Below are positions 9,191 through 18,899 of a DNA stretch of 50,576 nt, piece by piece (position 1 is the first letter of the stretch; the number at the start of each line of letters is the position of its first letter). A model generated the notes under the pieces. The model did no database searches. It saw nothing but the letters and a program-made list of their open reading frames with translations, and was not told where the DNA came from. The position numbers were made by a program, and so were the translations under genes. The stretch comes from Egibacteraceae bacterium (GTDB lineage: Bacteria > Actinomycetota > Nitriliruptoria > Euzebyales > Egibacteraceae): NCBI GenBank assembly GCA_030446775.1, contig JAUJMQ010000020.1, positions 1 to 50,576 of the forward strand, read 5' to 3'.

Positions 9191-9835
9191 TCAGCCCGCC
9201 GCGAACACGTCGCCGAGGTAGTCCGACCACTCGTCGCGGACGCCGCCGACGGCGACGACGAGCCAGAAGGCGGCCCGCGGCGCGTAGGGTTGGCGCGCCA
9301 GCGTCATCCCGGCCTCCGCCGGGGTGTGGTCGCGCTTGCGGCTGTTGCACCGCCGGCACGCGGCGACGACGTTCTCCCACTCGTGCACGCCGCCGCGGCT
9401 GCGGGGGTGGACGTGGTCGACGTTCTCGGCCGTCCGACCGCAGTACTGGCAGGTGTGGTCGTCACGCAGGAACACGCCGCGCCGGCTGAGCGCCGCCCGG
9501 CGCCGGTACGGGACGCGCACGTAGGACCGCAGGCGCACCACCGACGGGGCAGCGAGGTCGAGCTCGGCGGAGCGGAAGCGGTGCCCGTTGCTGTGCAGCG
9601 CGTCGGCCTTCGCCGACAGGACCAGCACGACCGCCCGGCGCGCGGACACGACGCACAGCGGCTCCATCGTCGCGTTGAGGACGAGGGCCTTGCCGGGCGG
9701 GCCGAGCACCGGCGCGGGCACGGGCGGGCCCAGGATCGGCGCGGGCACGGCTGCGGCCAAGCCCCCCGCCAGGGGGGCCATGACCACAGGGTCCGGCGCC
9801 TGCCGCGACCCCACCAGCGGCGGGCCGAGCTCCAC
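9191..9835 (-). CDS. HNH endonuclease family protein
   Basis: Predicted HNH nuclease, 214 residues. The C-terminal half has the full motif: a zinc-type CQYCGR, VDHVHPRSRGG (first His), EWENVVAAC (Asn) and RRCNSRKRDHTP (second CxxC and final His). Before it come LNATMEPLCVVSARRAVVL and RLRSYVRVPYRRRAALSRR, typical of the widespread actinobacterial HNH family next to dcw or housekeeping genes. A short proline-rich duplication (PAPILGPPVPAPVLGPP) sits near residue 40. GTG 9835 is chosen because GGGGGGAGG lies five bases upstream; ATG 9781 is the alternative. No toxin, phage or restriction neighbour indicates a role in DNA restriction. Confidence 0.88.
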   Translation of the reverse strand: MELGPPLVGSRQAPDPVVMAPLAGGLAAAVPAPILGPPVPAPVLGPPGKALVLNATMEPLCVVSARRAVVLVLSAKADALHSNGHRFRSAELDLAAPSVVRLRSYVRVPYRRRAALSRRGVFLRDDHTCQYCGRTAENVDHVHPRSRGGVHEWENVVAACRRCNSRKRDHTPAEAGMTLARQPYAPRAAFWLVVAVGGVRDEWSDYLGDVFAAG

Positions 9836-9900
9836 TGCAACCTCCCCCCCGTCCCGTATCCACCCGTGTCCGGGCCGGAGGTCGCGCCAGCGTAGCGGCG

Positions 9901-10564
9901 TCAGCCGGAGATCGTCGGCGCCCCGCCCGCCGCGACCCGCCCGTCGTGGAGGCGCACGACCCGGTCGGCGACGCCGAGGATCCCGGGGTCGTGGGTGGCC
10001 AGGAGGCAGGCGGTCCCCTCTGCGGCCGCCTCGCGCAGCGCGAGCCCGACGGCGACGGTCCAGTCCTCGTCCTGGTGGCCGGTCGGCTCGTCGGCCAAGC
10101 AGCAGCCGCGGGCGCCGCACGAGCGCCCGCGCCAGCGCGGCGCGCTGCTGCTCGCCCAGCGATCCCTCCGACGGCAGGCGCGACGCCAGCGCCGTGAGCC
10201 CGAACCGGTCCAGCAGCTGCTCGACACGGCCGGGCTCACGCTGCCCTGCGAGCCGCAGCGGCAGCGCGACGTTCTCCGCGACCGACAGGTCCCCGGCGAG
10301 GCCGAGGCGCTGCGGGACGATCGCCATCTCGTCCCAGCCGAGGTCCTCCAGGCGCACCCGCACGCCGTCACCCCAGCGGATGGTGCCGTCGTCCGGCCGC
10401 TCCCAGCCCGCCAGGAGGTTGAGCAGGGTCGTCTTGCCCGACCCCGACGGCCCGACGAGCGCGAGCACCTCCCCGGCCGCGATCGACAGGTCCACACCGC
10501 GCACGGCGACGATCTCCTCCGGTCCGCGCCGGTAGGTCTTGCGCAGCCGTTCGGCGCGCAGCAC
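9901..10564 (-). CDS. ABC transporter ATP-binding protein, LolD/MacB type (one frame break)
   Basis: Cytoplasmic ATPase expected to power the FtsX-like permease encoded upstream. About 220 residues: Walker A GPSGSGKTT, Q-loop IVPQRLG, a variant signature SLGEQQRAALARAL, Walker B and D-loop LLLADEPTG, and H-loop LLATHDPGIL. The frame breaks near 10098, where CTGCTGCTTGGCC has one base too many for LLLADEP. The start is uncertain: GTG 10564 gives VLRAERLRKTY, but GTG 10616 overlaps the preceding gene's stop as GTGA and would become in-frame if the C run near 10570 is misread. Last gene of the minus-strand transporter operon. Confidence 0.85.
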
Positions 10565-10612
10565 GGGGGTCCGCGGTGCGGCCGGCGCCGGGTGGGAACG
10601 TCGCCGCGGTCG

Positions 10613-11464
10613 TCACGGCGGGCTGATCTCCACCCGCCCGTCGACGACGCGCATCACGGCCCGCCGCTCGGCGAACAGCGCGAGCGCCTCCGGCGGCAAA
10701 CAGATGCGCCCGGCCGCGTCGATGACCGACAGGTGGCGCGCGTGGGCCATCTCGGCCTGCACGGCGCCGTGGCGCAGGTACAGGGTCCGCTCCGCGACGG
10801 CGACGGCCGCCGGGTCGTGGGTGCCGAGCACGACCCCGATGCCGCGGTGCGCCAGGGCGACGAGCACCTCCAGCAGCGCGGCGCCCGTCGCGCTGTCGAG
10901 CTCGGCGGTCGGCTCGTCGGCGATGACCACCGCGGGGCGGCCGACGGCGGCCTGCGCGAACGCGAGGCGCTGCTGCTCGCCGCCCGACAGCGTGGTCGGC
11001 AACGCGTCGATCCGGTGGCGCAGCCCCAGGTCGTCGAGCAGCTCGACGGCCTCGTCGGGGTTGGAGTCCTTCAGGCGCGTCGCGACCTCGAGGTGCTCAC
11101 CGACCGTCAGGTGGGCGACGAGGTTCTCCGACGGCCGCTGGAACACGTAGCCGACCCGCCGGCGTCGCAGCGACCGCAGGCGGCCCGCCGACAGGGCGCC
11201 GAGGTCGACCCCGCCGACGGCGACGGTGCCGGCCGTGTGGCGGTCCAGCCCCGCGAGGATCCGCAGCAGCGACGACTTGCCGCTGCCGGAGGGACCGACG
11301 ACTGCGGTCACCGTCCCGGCGGGAAAGACGGCGTCGACGCCCTTGAGGGCGTGGACCTCGCCGGTGGCCGTCCAGTAGATCTTGACCAGGGCGGTGCACG
11401 CGGTGGCCGGCCCCGGCGACGGGGCGACCGGTGCCGGCGCCGGCTGCGCGACGTCAGCCCGCAA
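10613..11464 (-). CDS. ABC transporter ATP-binding protein, LolD/MacB type, with C-terminal extension
   Basis: Second ATPase of the FtsX-like transporter, about 283 residues. Walker A GPSGSGKSS, Q-loop VFQRPSENL, signature LSGGEQQRLAFAQA, Walker B VVIADEPTAELD and H-loop LGTHDP are all intact. After the ATPase core, the last 45 or so residues include SVIDAAGRICLPPEALALF, which resembles an AbrB/SpoVT-like strand (xDxxGRxxLP) added to the C-terminus. I chose TTG 11464 because GGAGG lies nine bases upstream and the gene then overlaps the permease stop by 11 bases; GTG 11503 is possible. Its stop overlaps a GTG of the next ATPase gene. Confidence 0.86.
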   Translation of the reverse strand: MRADVAQPAPAPVAPSPGPATACTALVKIYWTATGEVHALKGVDAVFPAGTVTAVVGPSGSGKSSLLRILAGLDRHTAGTVAVGGVDLGALSAGRLRSLRRRRVGYVFQRPSENLVAHLTVGEHLEVATRLKDSNPDEAVELLDDLGLRHRIDALPTTLSGGEQQRLAFAQAAVGRPAVVIADEPTAELDSATGAALLEVLVALAHRGIGVVLGTHDPAAVAVAERTLYLRHGAVQAEMAHARHLSVIDAAGRICLPPEALALFAERRAVMRVVDGRVEISPP

Positions 11465-14170
11465 GGCGCAGCACCTCCGCGACCCGGGTCCGGTCGGCGG
11501 CACGCTGGACGAGGAGCGCTCCCATCCCGGCGAGCAGCGGCAGCGTCGCCGCGACCGCGAGCAGCAGGCCGCCGGGCACGGTGAACAGCGGTGGCGGGGG
11601 CACCTGCGGCAGCGGGTCGAGCCGCCCGTTGACCAGCCACGCGGCGCTCAGGGCGAGCAGGGTGCCGGCGGTCAGCGCCACCCCGAGCATCCCGGCGACC
11701 TCCAACGCGACCGCGGCGCGGTGCGCCCCGCGGGCCAGGCCCATCCGCCGGGACAGGGCGTAGGCGACCTCGCGCTCGGTCTGGCGGGCCTGCAGGTACA
11801 GCAGCAGGCCGACGACGGCGAGCAGCGCAGCCGCCAGCCCAGCGCCTGCAGGTAGCCGAACGTCCACACCAGGGTCGCCAGCGCAGGCCGCTGCGCGGCG
11901 CCGTCGGCTGTCACGAGCTCGGGCCGGTCCGAGCCGAGCAGCGTCGAGGCCTGCACCGCCTCGAGCACCGGGTCGACGTCGGCCCGGTCGACACTGCAAG
12001 GCCGGCGGTGATGTCGGTGGCGGACCCGCGGACCCACAGGAACGGCTCGAACAGCAGCCGCGGGTCGATGCTGGACTGCGCGTCGCGGTTCGCCGCCTCC
12101 AGGTAGCGCTCCGCGTCGACGACGAGCAGCGGCCGCCGGGCCGTCGCGCCGGGGAACGCCGCCGGCCGTGCGACGACGTCCATGGGGATCGTGAACGTCG
12201 CCGAGTCGAGCGTCGGCCGGTCGGGCACGCCGGCGCCGACCGCCACGACGGGCAGACGACCCGAGGAGCTGGAGCCTGCAACGCTGCCAGCAGCTCGTCG
12301 AGGGGCTGGTCGGCGAAGCGCCGGTCCCACGCGACGACCCGCGGCAGGGTGGCCGGGTCGACGCCGAGGATGTCGACGCGCGTCCGGCCGTCGATCTCGG
12401 AGTCGGCGCGCCGCACGACGGTGGTCGGGAACCGCTCCCGGACGGTCGGCGCGTCGCGGTCGTCGATCGCGATCGAGGCGTCCGCGCCGACGAGGATCTG
12501 GGCCTTGGCCCCGACCGTGTGCAGCGTCGTCGCGACGAGAACGCCGGCGTAGACGCCGATGCCGATCGCGAGGGTGGACGCGGCGACGAGCAGCAGGGCC
12601 GGCTGGGACGCCCCGGCGAGCTGCCGGGCGGCGAGGAAACGCACCGGCCCGGCGCCGACGGCGGCAGATCGCAGTCGCGGCAGGAGCCGCCGCTGCAGGC
12701 GCCCGACGAGCCCGGCGCCGGCCGCGAGGAACAGCAGCGGGAAGGCCAGCACGAGCGTGTCGACGCGCACCGGCGACCCGCCCGTCTCGGCGAGCATGCT
12801 GGACCGCACGGTGACCTCGTAGTACGAGGCGGCGGCGAGCGCGAGCACGACCGGCTCCCACGGCACCCGCGACACGAGCCTGCGGCGCCGGTCCCCGCGC
12901 CGGCGACGAGGGTGGGCGGCCGGCGCCCGACGGCAGCGGTGACGAGCCCGAAGACGACCAGGCCGACGACCGCGGAGACGACGGCCTGGCGGATCGCCGA
13001 CGACCGCACGGCGACCTCGGTGGACGCGCCGGGGCCCAGTGCATCGACGAGCAGCGTGGCGGCCACGATGCCCGCCGCCGTCCCGACCGCGACCGGCAGC
13101 ACCCCCTCGACCCCCGCCCGCGCCGCCGCCGCGAGCGGCCGTTCCCCGGCGGCGGCCAGGACCTGGTGCTCGACACGTCGGCGCTGGGTCGCGACCGCCG
13201 CGGCCGCCGCGAGCACGACGAGCGCGACGGCCCGCCCCGCGAGCGACAGCAGCCCGATCGGGCCCGACAGCGCGGTCTGGGTCTCGGCGACCTCGCGCAG
13301 CAGCGGCGGGAAGGCGGTGCGCACGTCGACGTCGCCGTAGGCGCTCAGCTCGCTCAGCGGCGCTCCCAGCGGGCTGTTGGGGTCCCGGGCGGCGACGTCG
13401 ATGCCGCCGAGGGTCGCGCCCACGGCGCGAGCCTGGGGCAGCGTCAGCCCGGCGGGGTCCAGCGGCGCCTCCCAGCGGAACCGCGCGGGCACGTCCAGGC
13501 CTCCGCCGATCGCCAGGAAGCTGTTCCGCTCGGCGAGCGCCAGCGGCGCCGGCGACGGGTTGGGCGGGTCGCGCGGCAGGATCAGCGGCGAGAAGGGGCG
13601 CCAGAAGTCCGACAGCGGCCCGCCGGTCACGAGGTCGCGGTAGACGCCGGCGACGCGGGTGTCGGAGCGGTCCTGGGAGAATCCGACCGCCACGTCGTCG
13701 CCTGGCTTCAGCCCCCAGCGGCGGGCAACGGTGTCGGGCAGCCACAGCCCCTCGCCACCCGGGCCGGTCTTGTCGACGTTGTCGAGGGCTCCCGCCCGCA
13801 GCATGATCCGGACCTCGCCGAGGTTCTCGCCCCGGGGGCTGAGCACCCGCAGCTGCTGGGACAGGCCGAACAGCGTCGGCGTGGGCAGGGGTCGAGCGCG
13901 CCCCACCGCCGCCCGGACTGCCGCGTCGGCGCGGTCGAGCCGGCGCGCCTGCATGAGCCCGAACGTCTCGACCGTCAGGCCCGCTGCCTGCGGCGTCGTC
14001 GCCTGCAGCGACAGGGCCAGCGCGGCGTTGCCGGCCGACGCCAAAAACAGCGGCGCGGAGGCCGTCGCCAGCGCGAGCACGAGCGCGCCGGCCGCCACGG
14101 CGGCACCCAGCGCCGGCAGCCGCACGAGCAGCAGGGGCGCCTTGCGCCAGGCGGCGGTGGGGGCCCGCAC
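11454..14170 (-). CDS. FtsX/MacB-like ABC transporter permease (four frame breaks)
   Basis: Large membrane permease of about 900 residues with two FtsX-like halves, probably exporting or extracting a lipid, lipoprotein or peptide across the cytoplasmic membrane. It begins [19 protein letters not shown], followed by a transmembrane helix, a long periplasmic-type domain (WLPDTVARRWGLKPGDDV), then clustered helices around LLSLAGRAVALVVLAAAAAV. It ends with LAAALLAVVGLLLYLQARQ and QTEREVAYALSRRMGLARG, the FtsX cytoplasmic loop. Frame changes lie near 12898, 12270, 12005 and 11850. The GTG start overlaps the tetR TAG by one base, and two ATPase genes follow. Confidence 0.82.
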
Positions 14171-14790
14171 TACACCACCGCGAACCCGGCGAGCTCGTTG
14201 AGCGTCGACCCCCACACGAGCACGAGGGCGTTGACGGCGTCGTCGCGCTGGTGCTGTTCGCCCAGCACGACCCAGCAGTAGGCGAAGTGCTCGACCATGG
14301 CGACCAGGGCCGAGGCGACCGTCTGCGCCGACGGTCCGTCGGCGCGGCCCGAGGCCGCGACCGCCGCCGACACGTGCTCGGCGACCCGGTGGACGAACAG
14401 CGCCCGCGCCTGGACGTACAGCTCGGAGAACGACCGCTCCTCGCGCGCGGCCTGCAGCCAGGTGCGCATGACGATGCCGTCCTCGGCGTAGTGGTCGAGG
14501 AAGCCGCCGATGATGCGCTCCAGCGCCCCACGCACGTCGCTTGACCCCCACGGCGCGTCGGCCAGGACGAGCAGCTCGCGCTGGCTGGCTGCGACGAGGT
14601 CGGCCAGGACCGCCGCCTTGTTGTCGTAGTAGGTGTAGAAGGTCCCGTGGCTGACGCCCGCCCGCTTGACGATGTCCTCCACGCGCGTCGCCTGCCAACC
14701 GAGGTCCGTGAAGGCCTCGCGCGCCGCGTGCCGCAGCCGCGCCGCCGTGCGCGCACCCCGGCCGCCTCCTCCCGCGGCGACGCCCGTCAC
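14170..14790 (-). CDS. TetR-family transcriptional regulator
   Basis: 206 residues. The N-terminal helix-turn-helix is clear: [20 protein letters not shown], then [20 protein letters not shown], the standard TetR recognition-helix pattern. The C-terminal ligand-binding part ([35 protein letters not shown]) is of a type seen in regulators of lipid metabolism or efflux, but the ligand cannot be told from sequence. GTG 14790 overlaps the upstream ATPase stop as GTGA, and the gene's TAG overlaps the permease GTG. It therefore lies inside one long operon, between a peptide importer and an FtsX-type transporter, and may control all of it. Confidence 0.9.
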   Translation of the reverse strand: MTGVAAGGGGRGARTAARLRHAAREAFTDLGWQATRVEDIVKRAGVSHGTFYTYYDNKAAVLADLVAASQRELLVLADAPWGSSDVRGALERIIGGFLDHYAEDGIVMRTWLQAAREERSFSELYVQARALFVHRVAEHVSAAVAASGRADGPSAQTVASALVAMVEHFAYCWVVLGEQHQRDDAVNALVLVWGSTLNELAGFAVV

Positions 14791-15866
14791 GCTGCCGGCG
14801 CCCCGGTCACCGCCGCGGCGTGCGGCTGCAGCGCCCCGGACTCGATCTCCTCGGCCCAGTGACACGCCGCGGTGTGACCCGCGGCGAGCTCGCGCAGCAG
14901 CGGGACCTCGTCGGCGCAGCGCGTGGGCTGGACCCACGGGCAGCGGGTGTGGAACCGGCATCCGGCCGGCGGGTTCGCCGGTGATGGCAGGTCGCCCGAC
15001 AGGATGATCCGCTCGCGGGTCGCCTCCACCCGCGGGTCGGGGATCGGCACCGCCGACAGCAGCGCCCGGCTGTAGGGGTGGCGCGGGTCGTCGTAGAGCT
15101 GCTCGGCGGGCGCGACCTCCACGATGCCGCCGAGGTACATGACCGCGATCCGGTCGGAGATGTGTCGCACGACCGCCAGGTCGTGGGCGATGAACAGGTA
15201 GGTCAGTGAGAACTGCGCCTGGAGGTCCTCCAGCAGGTTGATGACCTGTGCCTGGATCGACACGTCGAGCGCGGACACCGGCTCGTCGGCGACGATGAGG
15301 TCGGGGTTGACGGCGAGCGCGCGCGCGAGCCCGATGCGCTGGCGCTGGCCGCCGGAGAACTCGTGCGGGTAGCGGTTGGCGGCGCCGGGCGGCAGGCCGA
15401 CGACCTCGAGCAGCTCGGCGACCCTGCGTTCGGCCTCGGCCCCCCTGGCCAGGCCGTGGACGCGCAGCGGCTCGGACACGATGTTCGCGACGTTCTGGCG
15501 CGGGTTCAGCGACGAGTAGGGGTCCTGGAAGATCATCTGCATCCGGCGCCGGAGCCGGCGCAGGGGCTGGCCCGACAGGCTCGTGATGTCCTCGCCGTCG
15601 AACGTGATGCGCCCGCCCGTCGGTTCGTACAGGCGCAGCAGCGTGCGGCCCACCGTCGTCTTGCCGCAGCCGGACTCGCCGACCAGGCCGAGGGTCTCGC
15701 CGCGGCGGATGGTGAACGACACGCCGTCGACGGCCTTGACGACCGCGGCCCTGCCCGCCGAGAAGAACCCGCCGCCCCCCGGGAAGTGGACGCGCAGGTC
15801 GTCCACGGCGACGAGGTCGGCGCCGGTCGTCTCGCAGCCGGTCGCGGCCGTGTCGGTGGCGGTCAC
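14787..15866 (-). CDS. Dipeptide/oligopeptide ABC transporter ATP-binding protein (DppF/OppF type)
   Basis: Second cytoplasmic ATPase of a peptide/nickel-type importer, 359 residues. Walker [11 protein letters not shown]-loop [13 protein letters not shown], signature [16 protein letters not shown], Walker [15 protein letters not shown] and H-loop FIAHDL are all present. The C-terminal oligopeptide-transporter domain has [17 protein letters not shown] and the cysteine pattern [10 protein letters not shown], probably binding an Fe-S cluster or metal as in related DppD/F proteins. GTG 15866 overlaps the stop of the DppD-type gene as GTGA. Frame intact. Confidence 0.93.
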   Translation of the reverse strand: MTATDTAATGCETTGADLVAVDDLRVHFPGGGGFFSAGRAAVVKAVDGVSFTIRRGETLGLVGESGCGKTTVGRTLLRLYEPTGGRITFDGEDITSLSGQPLRRLRRRMQMIFQDPYSSLNPRQNVANIVSEPLRVHGLARGAEAERRVAELLEVVGLPPGAANRYPHEFSGGQRQRIGLARALAVNPDLIVADEPVSALDVSIQAQVINLLEDLQAQFSLTYLFIAHDLAVVRHISDRIAVMYLGGIVEVAPAEQLYDDPRHPYSRALLSAVPIPDPRVEATRERIILSGDLPSPANPPAGCRFHTRCPWVQPTRCADEVPLLRELAAGHTAACHWAEEIESGALQPHAAAVTGAPAA

Positions 15867-16885
15867 GCCGGCTCTCCACGCGCGGCCGGCCGCAGCCCCG
15901 CCGTGACGAGGTCGGCCTCGGGCACGGGGTTCCAGCAGGCGACGTGGTGGTCGGGAGCGATCTCGCGCAGCAGCGGCAGCTGGTCCCACGACTCGGGCGT
16001 CGCGTAGGTGCAGCGTGGGGCGAACGCGCAGCCGGTGGGTGCCGAGGTGAGGTCGCGGGGGGCACCGGCGATCGGCGACAGCCGCTGCTTGCGCCTGGCG
16101 TCGAGCCGCGGCACCGACTTGAGCAGGCCCACGGTGTAGGGGTGCTTGGGGTCGGCGAACAGCTTGCCGGTCGGCGCCGTCTCCACGAACCGGCCCGCGT
16201 ACATGACGTTGGTCCGCTCGCAGACGCCGGCCACGACGCCGAGGTCGTGGGTGATGAGGATGAGCGCCATCCCCTCGGCGGCGACGAGCCCGCGCAGCAG
16301 GTCCAGGATCTGCGCCTGGATCGTCACGTCGAGCGCGGTCGTCGGCTCGTCGGCGATGAGCACCTTGGGGCGGCACGAGATCGCCATGGCGATCATGACG
16401 CGCTGCCGCATCCCGCCGGAGAACTGGTGGGGGTAGCTGCGCAGGCGGCTGCGCGCGTCGTTGATCCCGACCCGGTCCAGCAGCGACACCGCCTCGTCGC
16501 GCGCCTCGCGCTTGCTCATCCCCAGATGGCTGCGCAGCGACTCGGTGAGCTGCCGGCCGACGGTGAGCACGGGGTTCAGCGACGTCATCGGGTCCTGGAA
16601 CACCATCGCGAGGTCGTTGCCGCGGATGTCGCGCAGCTTGGCGTCGGACAGCCCCAGCAGGTCGGTGCCGTCGAAGCGCACGCTGCCGCCGGTCACACGG
16701 CCGGCGGGTCTGGGCAGGATCCCGAGCATCGCCAGCGACGACACGCTCTTGCCGCAGCCGGACTCGCCGACGATGCCGAGCGTCTGCCCGGCCTCCAGGT
16801 CGAACGAGATGCCGTTGACGGCGTGCACGGTCTTGCCGCGGGTGGCGAACTTGACCGCGAGGTCGCGGACCTCCAGCAGGGCCAC
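15863..16885 (-). CDS. Dipeptide/oligopeptide ABC transporter ATP-binding protein (DppD/OppD type)
   Basis: First ATPase of the peptide importer, about 340 residues. Walker [11 protein letters not shown]-loop [14 protein letters not shown], signature [16 protein letters not shown], Walker [15 protein letters not shown] and H-loop LITHDLGVV. The C-terminal domain includes [16 protein letters not shown] and the cysteine motif [14 protein letters not shown] 16885 is preceded by GGGAGG with eight bases of spacing. It follows the DppC-type permease by 46 bases and overlaps the next ATPase gene. Confidence 0.93.
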   Translation of the reverse strand: MALLEVRDLAVKFATRGKTVHAVNGISFDLEAGQTLGIVGESGCGKSVSSLAMLGILPRPAGRVTGGSVRFDGTDLLGLSDAKLRDIRGNDLAMVFQDPMTSLNPVLTVGRQLTESLRSHLGMSKREARDEAVSLLDRVGINDARSRLRSYPHQFSGGMRQRVMIAMAISCRPKVLIADEPTTALDVTIQAQILDLLRGLVAAEGMALILITHDLGVVAGVCERTNVMYAGRFVETAPTGKLFADPKHPYTVGLLKSVPRLDARRKQRLSPIAGAPRDLTSAPTGCAFAPRCTYATPESWDQLPLLREIAPDHHVACWNPVPEADLVTAGLRPAARGEPA

Positions 16886-16931
16886 CCCTACCGCCTCCCC
16901 TGGCCGCCGCGCGGACGCGCCGCCGCGCCCG

Positions 16932-17828
16932 TCACGTGCGCATCTTCGGGTCGATCGACTCGCGCAGCGCGTCGCCGAGCAGGTTGAACGCGAGCACGCT
17001 GAACACGATCGCGAAGCCGGCGAAGAAGACCATGTGCGCCGCGTTCTGCAGCCGAGCGGCGTTCTGCGCCAGGATCGCACCCCATTCGGGCAGGCCGGGA
17101 TCGTTGGGACCCAGGCCGACGAACGACAGCCCTGCGACGTCGATGATGGCGGTCGCCATCGCCAGCGTCGCCTGCACGATCACGGGCGCGAGCGCGTTCG
17201 GCAGGATGTGGACCAAAAGCAGGCGGTGCCCGGGCGTGCCGACCGAGCGGGCCGCCAGGACGTAGTCGGCCTCGCGCTGGGCCAGGATCGACCCGCGCAG
17301 CAGCCGGGCGAAGACCGGCACCGTCGTGATGCCGATCGCGAACATGATCTGGAACAGGCCGCGGCCCAGCAGCGTCACCAGCCCGATCGCCAGCAGGAAG
17401 CCGGGGATCGACAGCATGATGTCCATGAGCCGCATGATGATCGAGTCGACGCGCCCGCCGAGGTAGCCGGCGAGGGCGCCCAGGACCAGGCCGAGCGACA
17501 GGCCGATGCCGACCGACACGACGCCCACGATGAGCGACAGGCGGGCGCCGTAGATGATCCGCGACAGCAGGTCGCGGCCCTGCTCGTCGAGCCCGAACAG
17601 GTACTCGCGCGACGGCCCCGGCGGCACCGACGCCAGGTCTCCGACCCGCTCCTGGGGACCGTACGGTGCGATCAGGGGGGCTGCGATCGCGACGACGATG
17701 AACACCGCCAGCAACCCGGCGCCGGCCCACGCCGCCGGGTTGCGCCGCAAGCGGCGCCACGCGTCGGACCACAGCCCCGAGGGCTGCTCGACCTCGAGCT
17801 CTTTGGCCTCCGCCTGGGCGACGCTCAT
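16932..17828 (-). CDS. Dipeptide/oligopeptide ABC transporter permease (DppC/OppC type)
   Basis: Inner-membrane permease of the peptide importer, 298 residues. A cytoplasmic N-terminus containing WRRLRRNPAAWAGAGLLAVF is the OppC_N domain, followed by five further membrane segments. The coupling-loop motif EADYVLAARSVGTPGHRLLL (EAA loop) is followed by HILPNALAPVIV. DPKMR near the end is typical of DppC C-termini. ATG 17828 overlaps the DppB-type stop as TGATG. Frame intact. Confidence 0.93.
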   Translation of the reverse strand: MSVAQAEAKELEVEQPSGLWSDAWRRLRRNPAAWAGAGLLAVFIVVAIAAPLIAPYGPQERVGDLASVPPGPSREYLFGLDEQGRDLLSRIIYGARLSLIVGVVSVGIGLSLGLVLGALAGYLGGRVDSIIMRLMDIMLSIPGFLLAIGLVTLLGRGLFQIMFAIGITTVPVFARLLRGSILAQREADYVLAARSVGTPGHRLLLVHILPNALAPVIVQATLAMATAIIDVAGLSFVGLGPNDPGLPEWGAILAQNAARLQNAAHMVFFAGFAIVFSVLAFNLLGDALRESIDPKMRT

Positions 17829-18832
17829 CAGCGGTACCGGATCCGCGGGTTGAGCAACGCGTAGGACAGGTCCACGACCAGGTTGACGAGCACGACGATG
17901 AACGCGAAGAACACGATGCCGCCCTGCAGCACCGCGTAGTCGCGGTTGCGGATCGCGTTGAGCATCCACGTCCCGACGCCCGGCCACGCGAAGACCGTCT
18001 CGGTGAGCACCGCACCGGTCAGCAGCAGACCGGTCTGCAGCCCGATGACGGTCACGACGGGCAGCAGCGCGTTGCGCAGGACGTGGCGCCGGTTGACGAC
18101 CCCCCCGCTCAGCCCCTTGGCGCGGGCGGTGCGCACGTAGTCCTCGCTCAGGACGTCCAGCGTCGCGGCGCGGGTGATCCGGGCGATGATCGCCAGCGGG
18201 ATCGTCCCCAGCGCGATCGCGGGCATGAGCAGGTGGGCCAGGACGTCGACGAACGCGTCCCAGTCGCGCGCCAGGACCGCGTCGAGCAGGTAGAAGCCCG
18301 TGGGGTGCGCCAGCGACCGGGTGACGTCGAGCCGGCCGATGCTCGGCAGCCAGCCCAGACGCACCGCGAACACGTACTTCATGATCAGGGCGAGGAAGAA
18401 CACCGGAAAGCTGATGCCGATCAGCGACGCCACGAGGCTCGCGTTGTCGAGCACGCCCTGGTAGCGCTTCGCGGCCACGAACCCGAGCGGCACGCCGGCT
18501 CCGATCGCGAAGAGCATCGCGGCGATCGCGAGCTCCATCGTGGCGGGGAACTTCTGCCGCAGCTCCGTCGACACCGGCTGGCGGGTCAGGACGCTGCTGC
18601 CCAGGTTACCCCCGGCGAGGTTGCGGGCGTAGCGCAGGTACTGCACGGGCAGCGGCTGGTCGAGCCCCAGCTGCCGCTCGATCGCCTGCACCGACTCCTC
18701 GGTGGCGCGCTCGCCCAGCAGCGCGATCGCCGGGCCGCCGGGCAGCGACCGCACGAAGATGAAGACGAGGAACGACAGGCCGATGAGCACGGGCACGAGC
18801 AGCAGCAGCCGCTTGGCGACGTACCTCAGCAT
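17828..18832 (-). CDS. Dipeptide/oligopeptide ABC transporter permease (DppB/OppB type)
   Basis: Partner permease of the importer, 334 residues. Begins MLRYVAKRLLLLVPVLIGLS, the classic DppB start, with VRSLPGGPAIALLGERAT after the first helix and the EAA loop YVRTARAKGLSGG before RHVLRNALLPVVT. Six membrane segments are expected. A perfect 13-bp hairpin lies between this gene and the upstream binding-protein gene, so expression of permease and binding protein may differ. Frame intact. Confidence 0.93.
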   Translation of the reverse strand: MLRYVAKRLLLLVPVLIGLSFLVFIFVRSLPGGPAIALLGERATEESVQAIERQLGLDQPLPVQYLRYARNLAGGNLGSSVLTRQPVSTELRQKFPATMELAIAAMLFAIGAGVPLGFVAAKRYQGVLDNASLVASLIGISFPVFFLALIMKYVFAVRLGWLPSIGRLDVTRSLAHPTGFYLLDAVLARDWDAFVDVLAHLLMPAIALGTIPLAIIARITRAATLDVLSEDYVRTARAKGLSGGVVNRRHVLRNALLPVVTVIGLQTGLLLTGAVLTETVFAWPGVGTWMLNAIRNRDYAVLQGGIVFFAFIVVLVNLVVDLSYALLNPRIRYR

Positions 18833-18849
18833 TGCCCGCCCTCGCCACG

Positions 18850-18880
18850 GGGTGGCGCGGGAGCCCGTCCCGCGCCACCC
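18850..18880 (-). terminator. Intercistronic hairpin between binding-protein and permease genes
   Basis: GGGTGGCGCGGGA (18850-18862) pairs perfectly with TCCCGCGCCACCC (18868-18880) around a five-base loop. No U-run follows. It lies 19 bases beyond the binding-protein stop in the direction of transcription. This is where partial terminators or RNA-stabilising hairpins keep binding-protein mRNA above permease mRNA. Confidence 0.6.
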
Positions 18881-18899
18881 GCCATCCGGTCGCGCAGAG

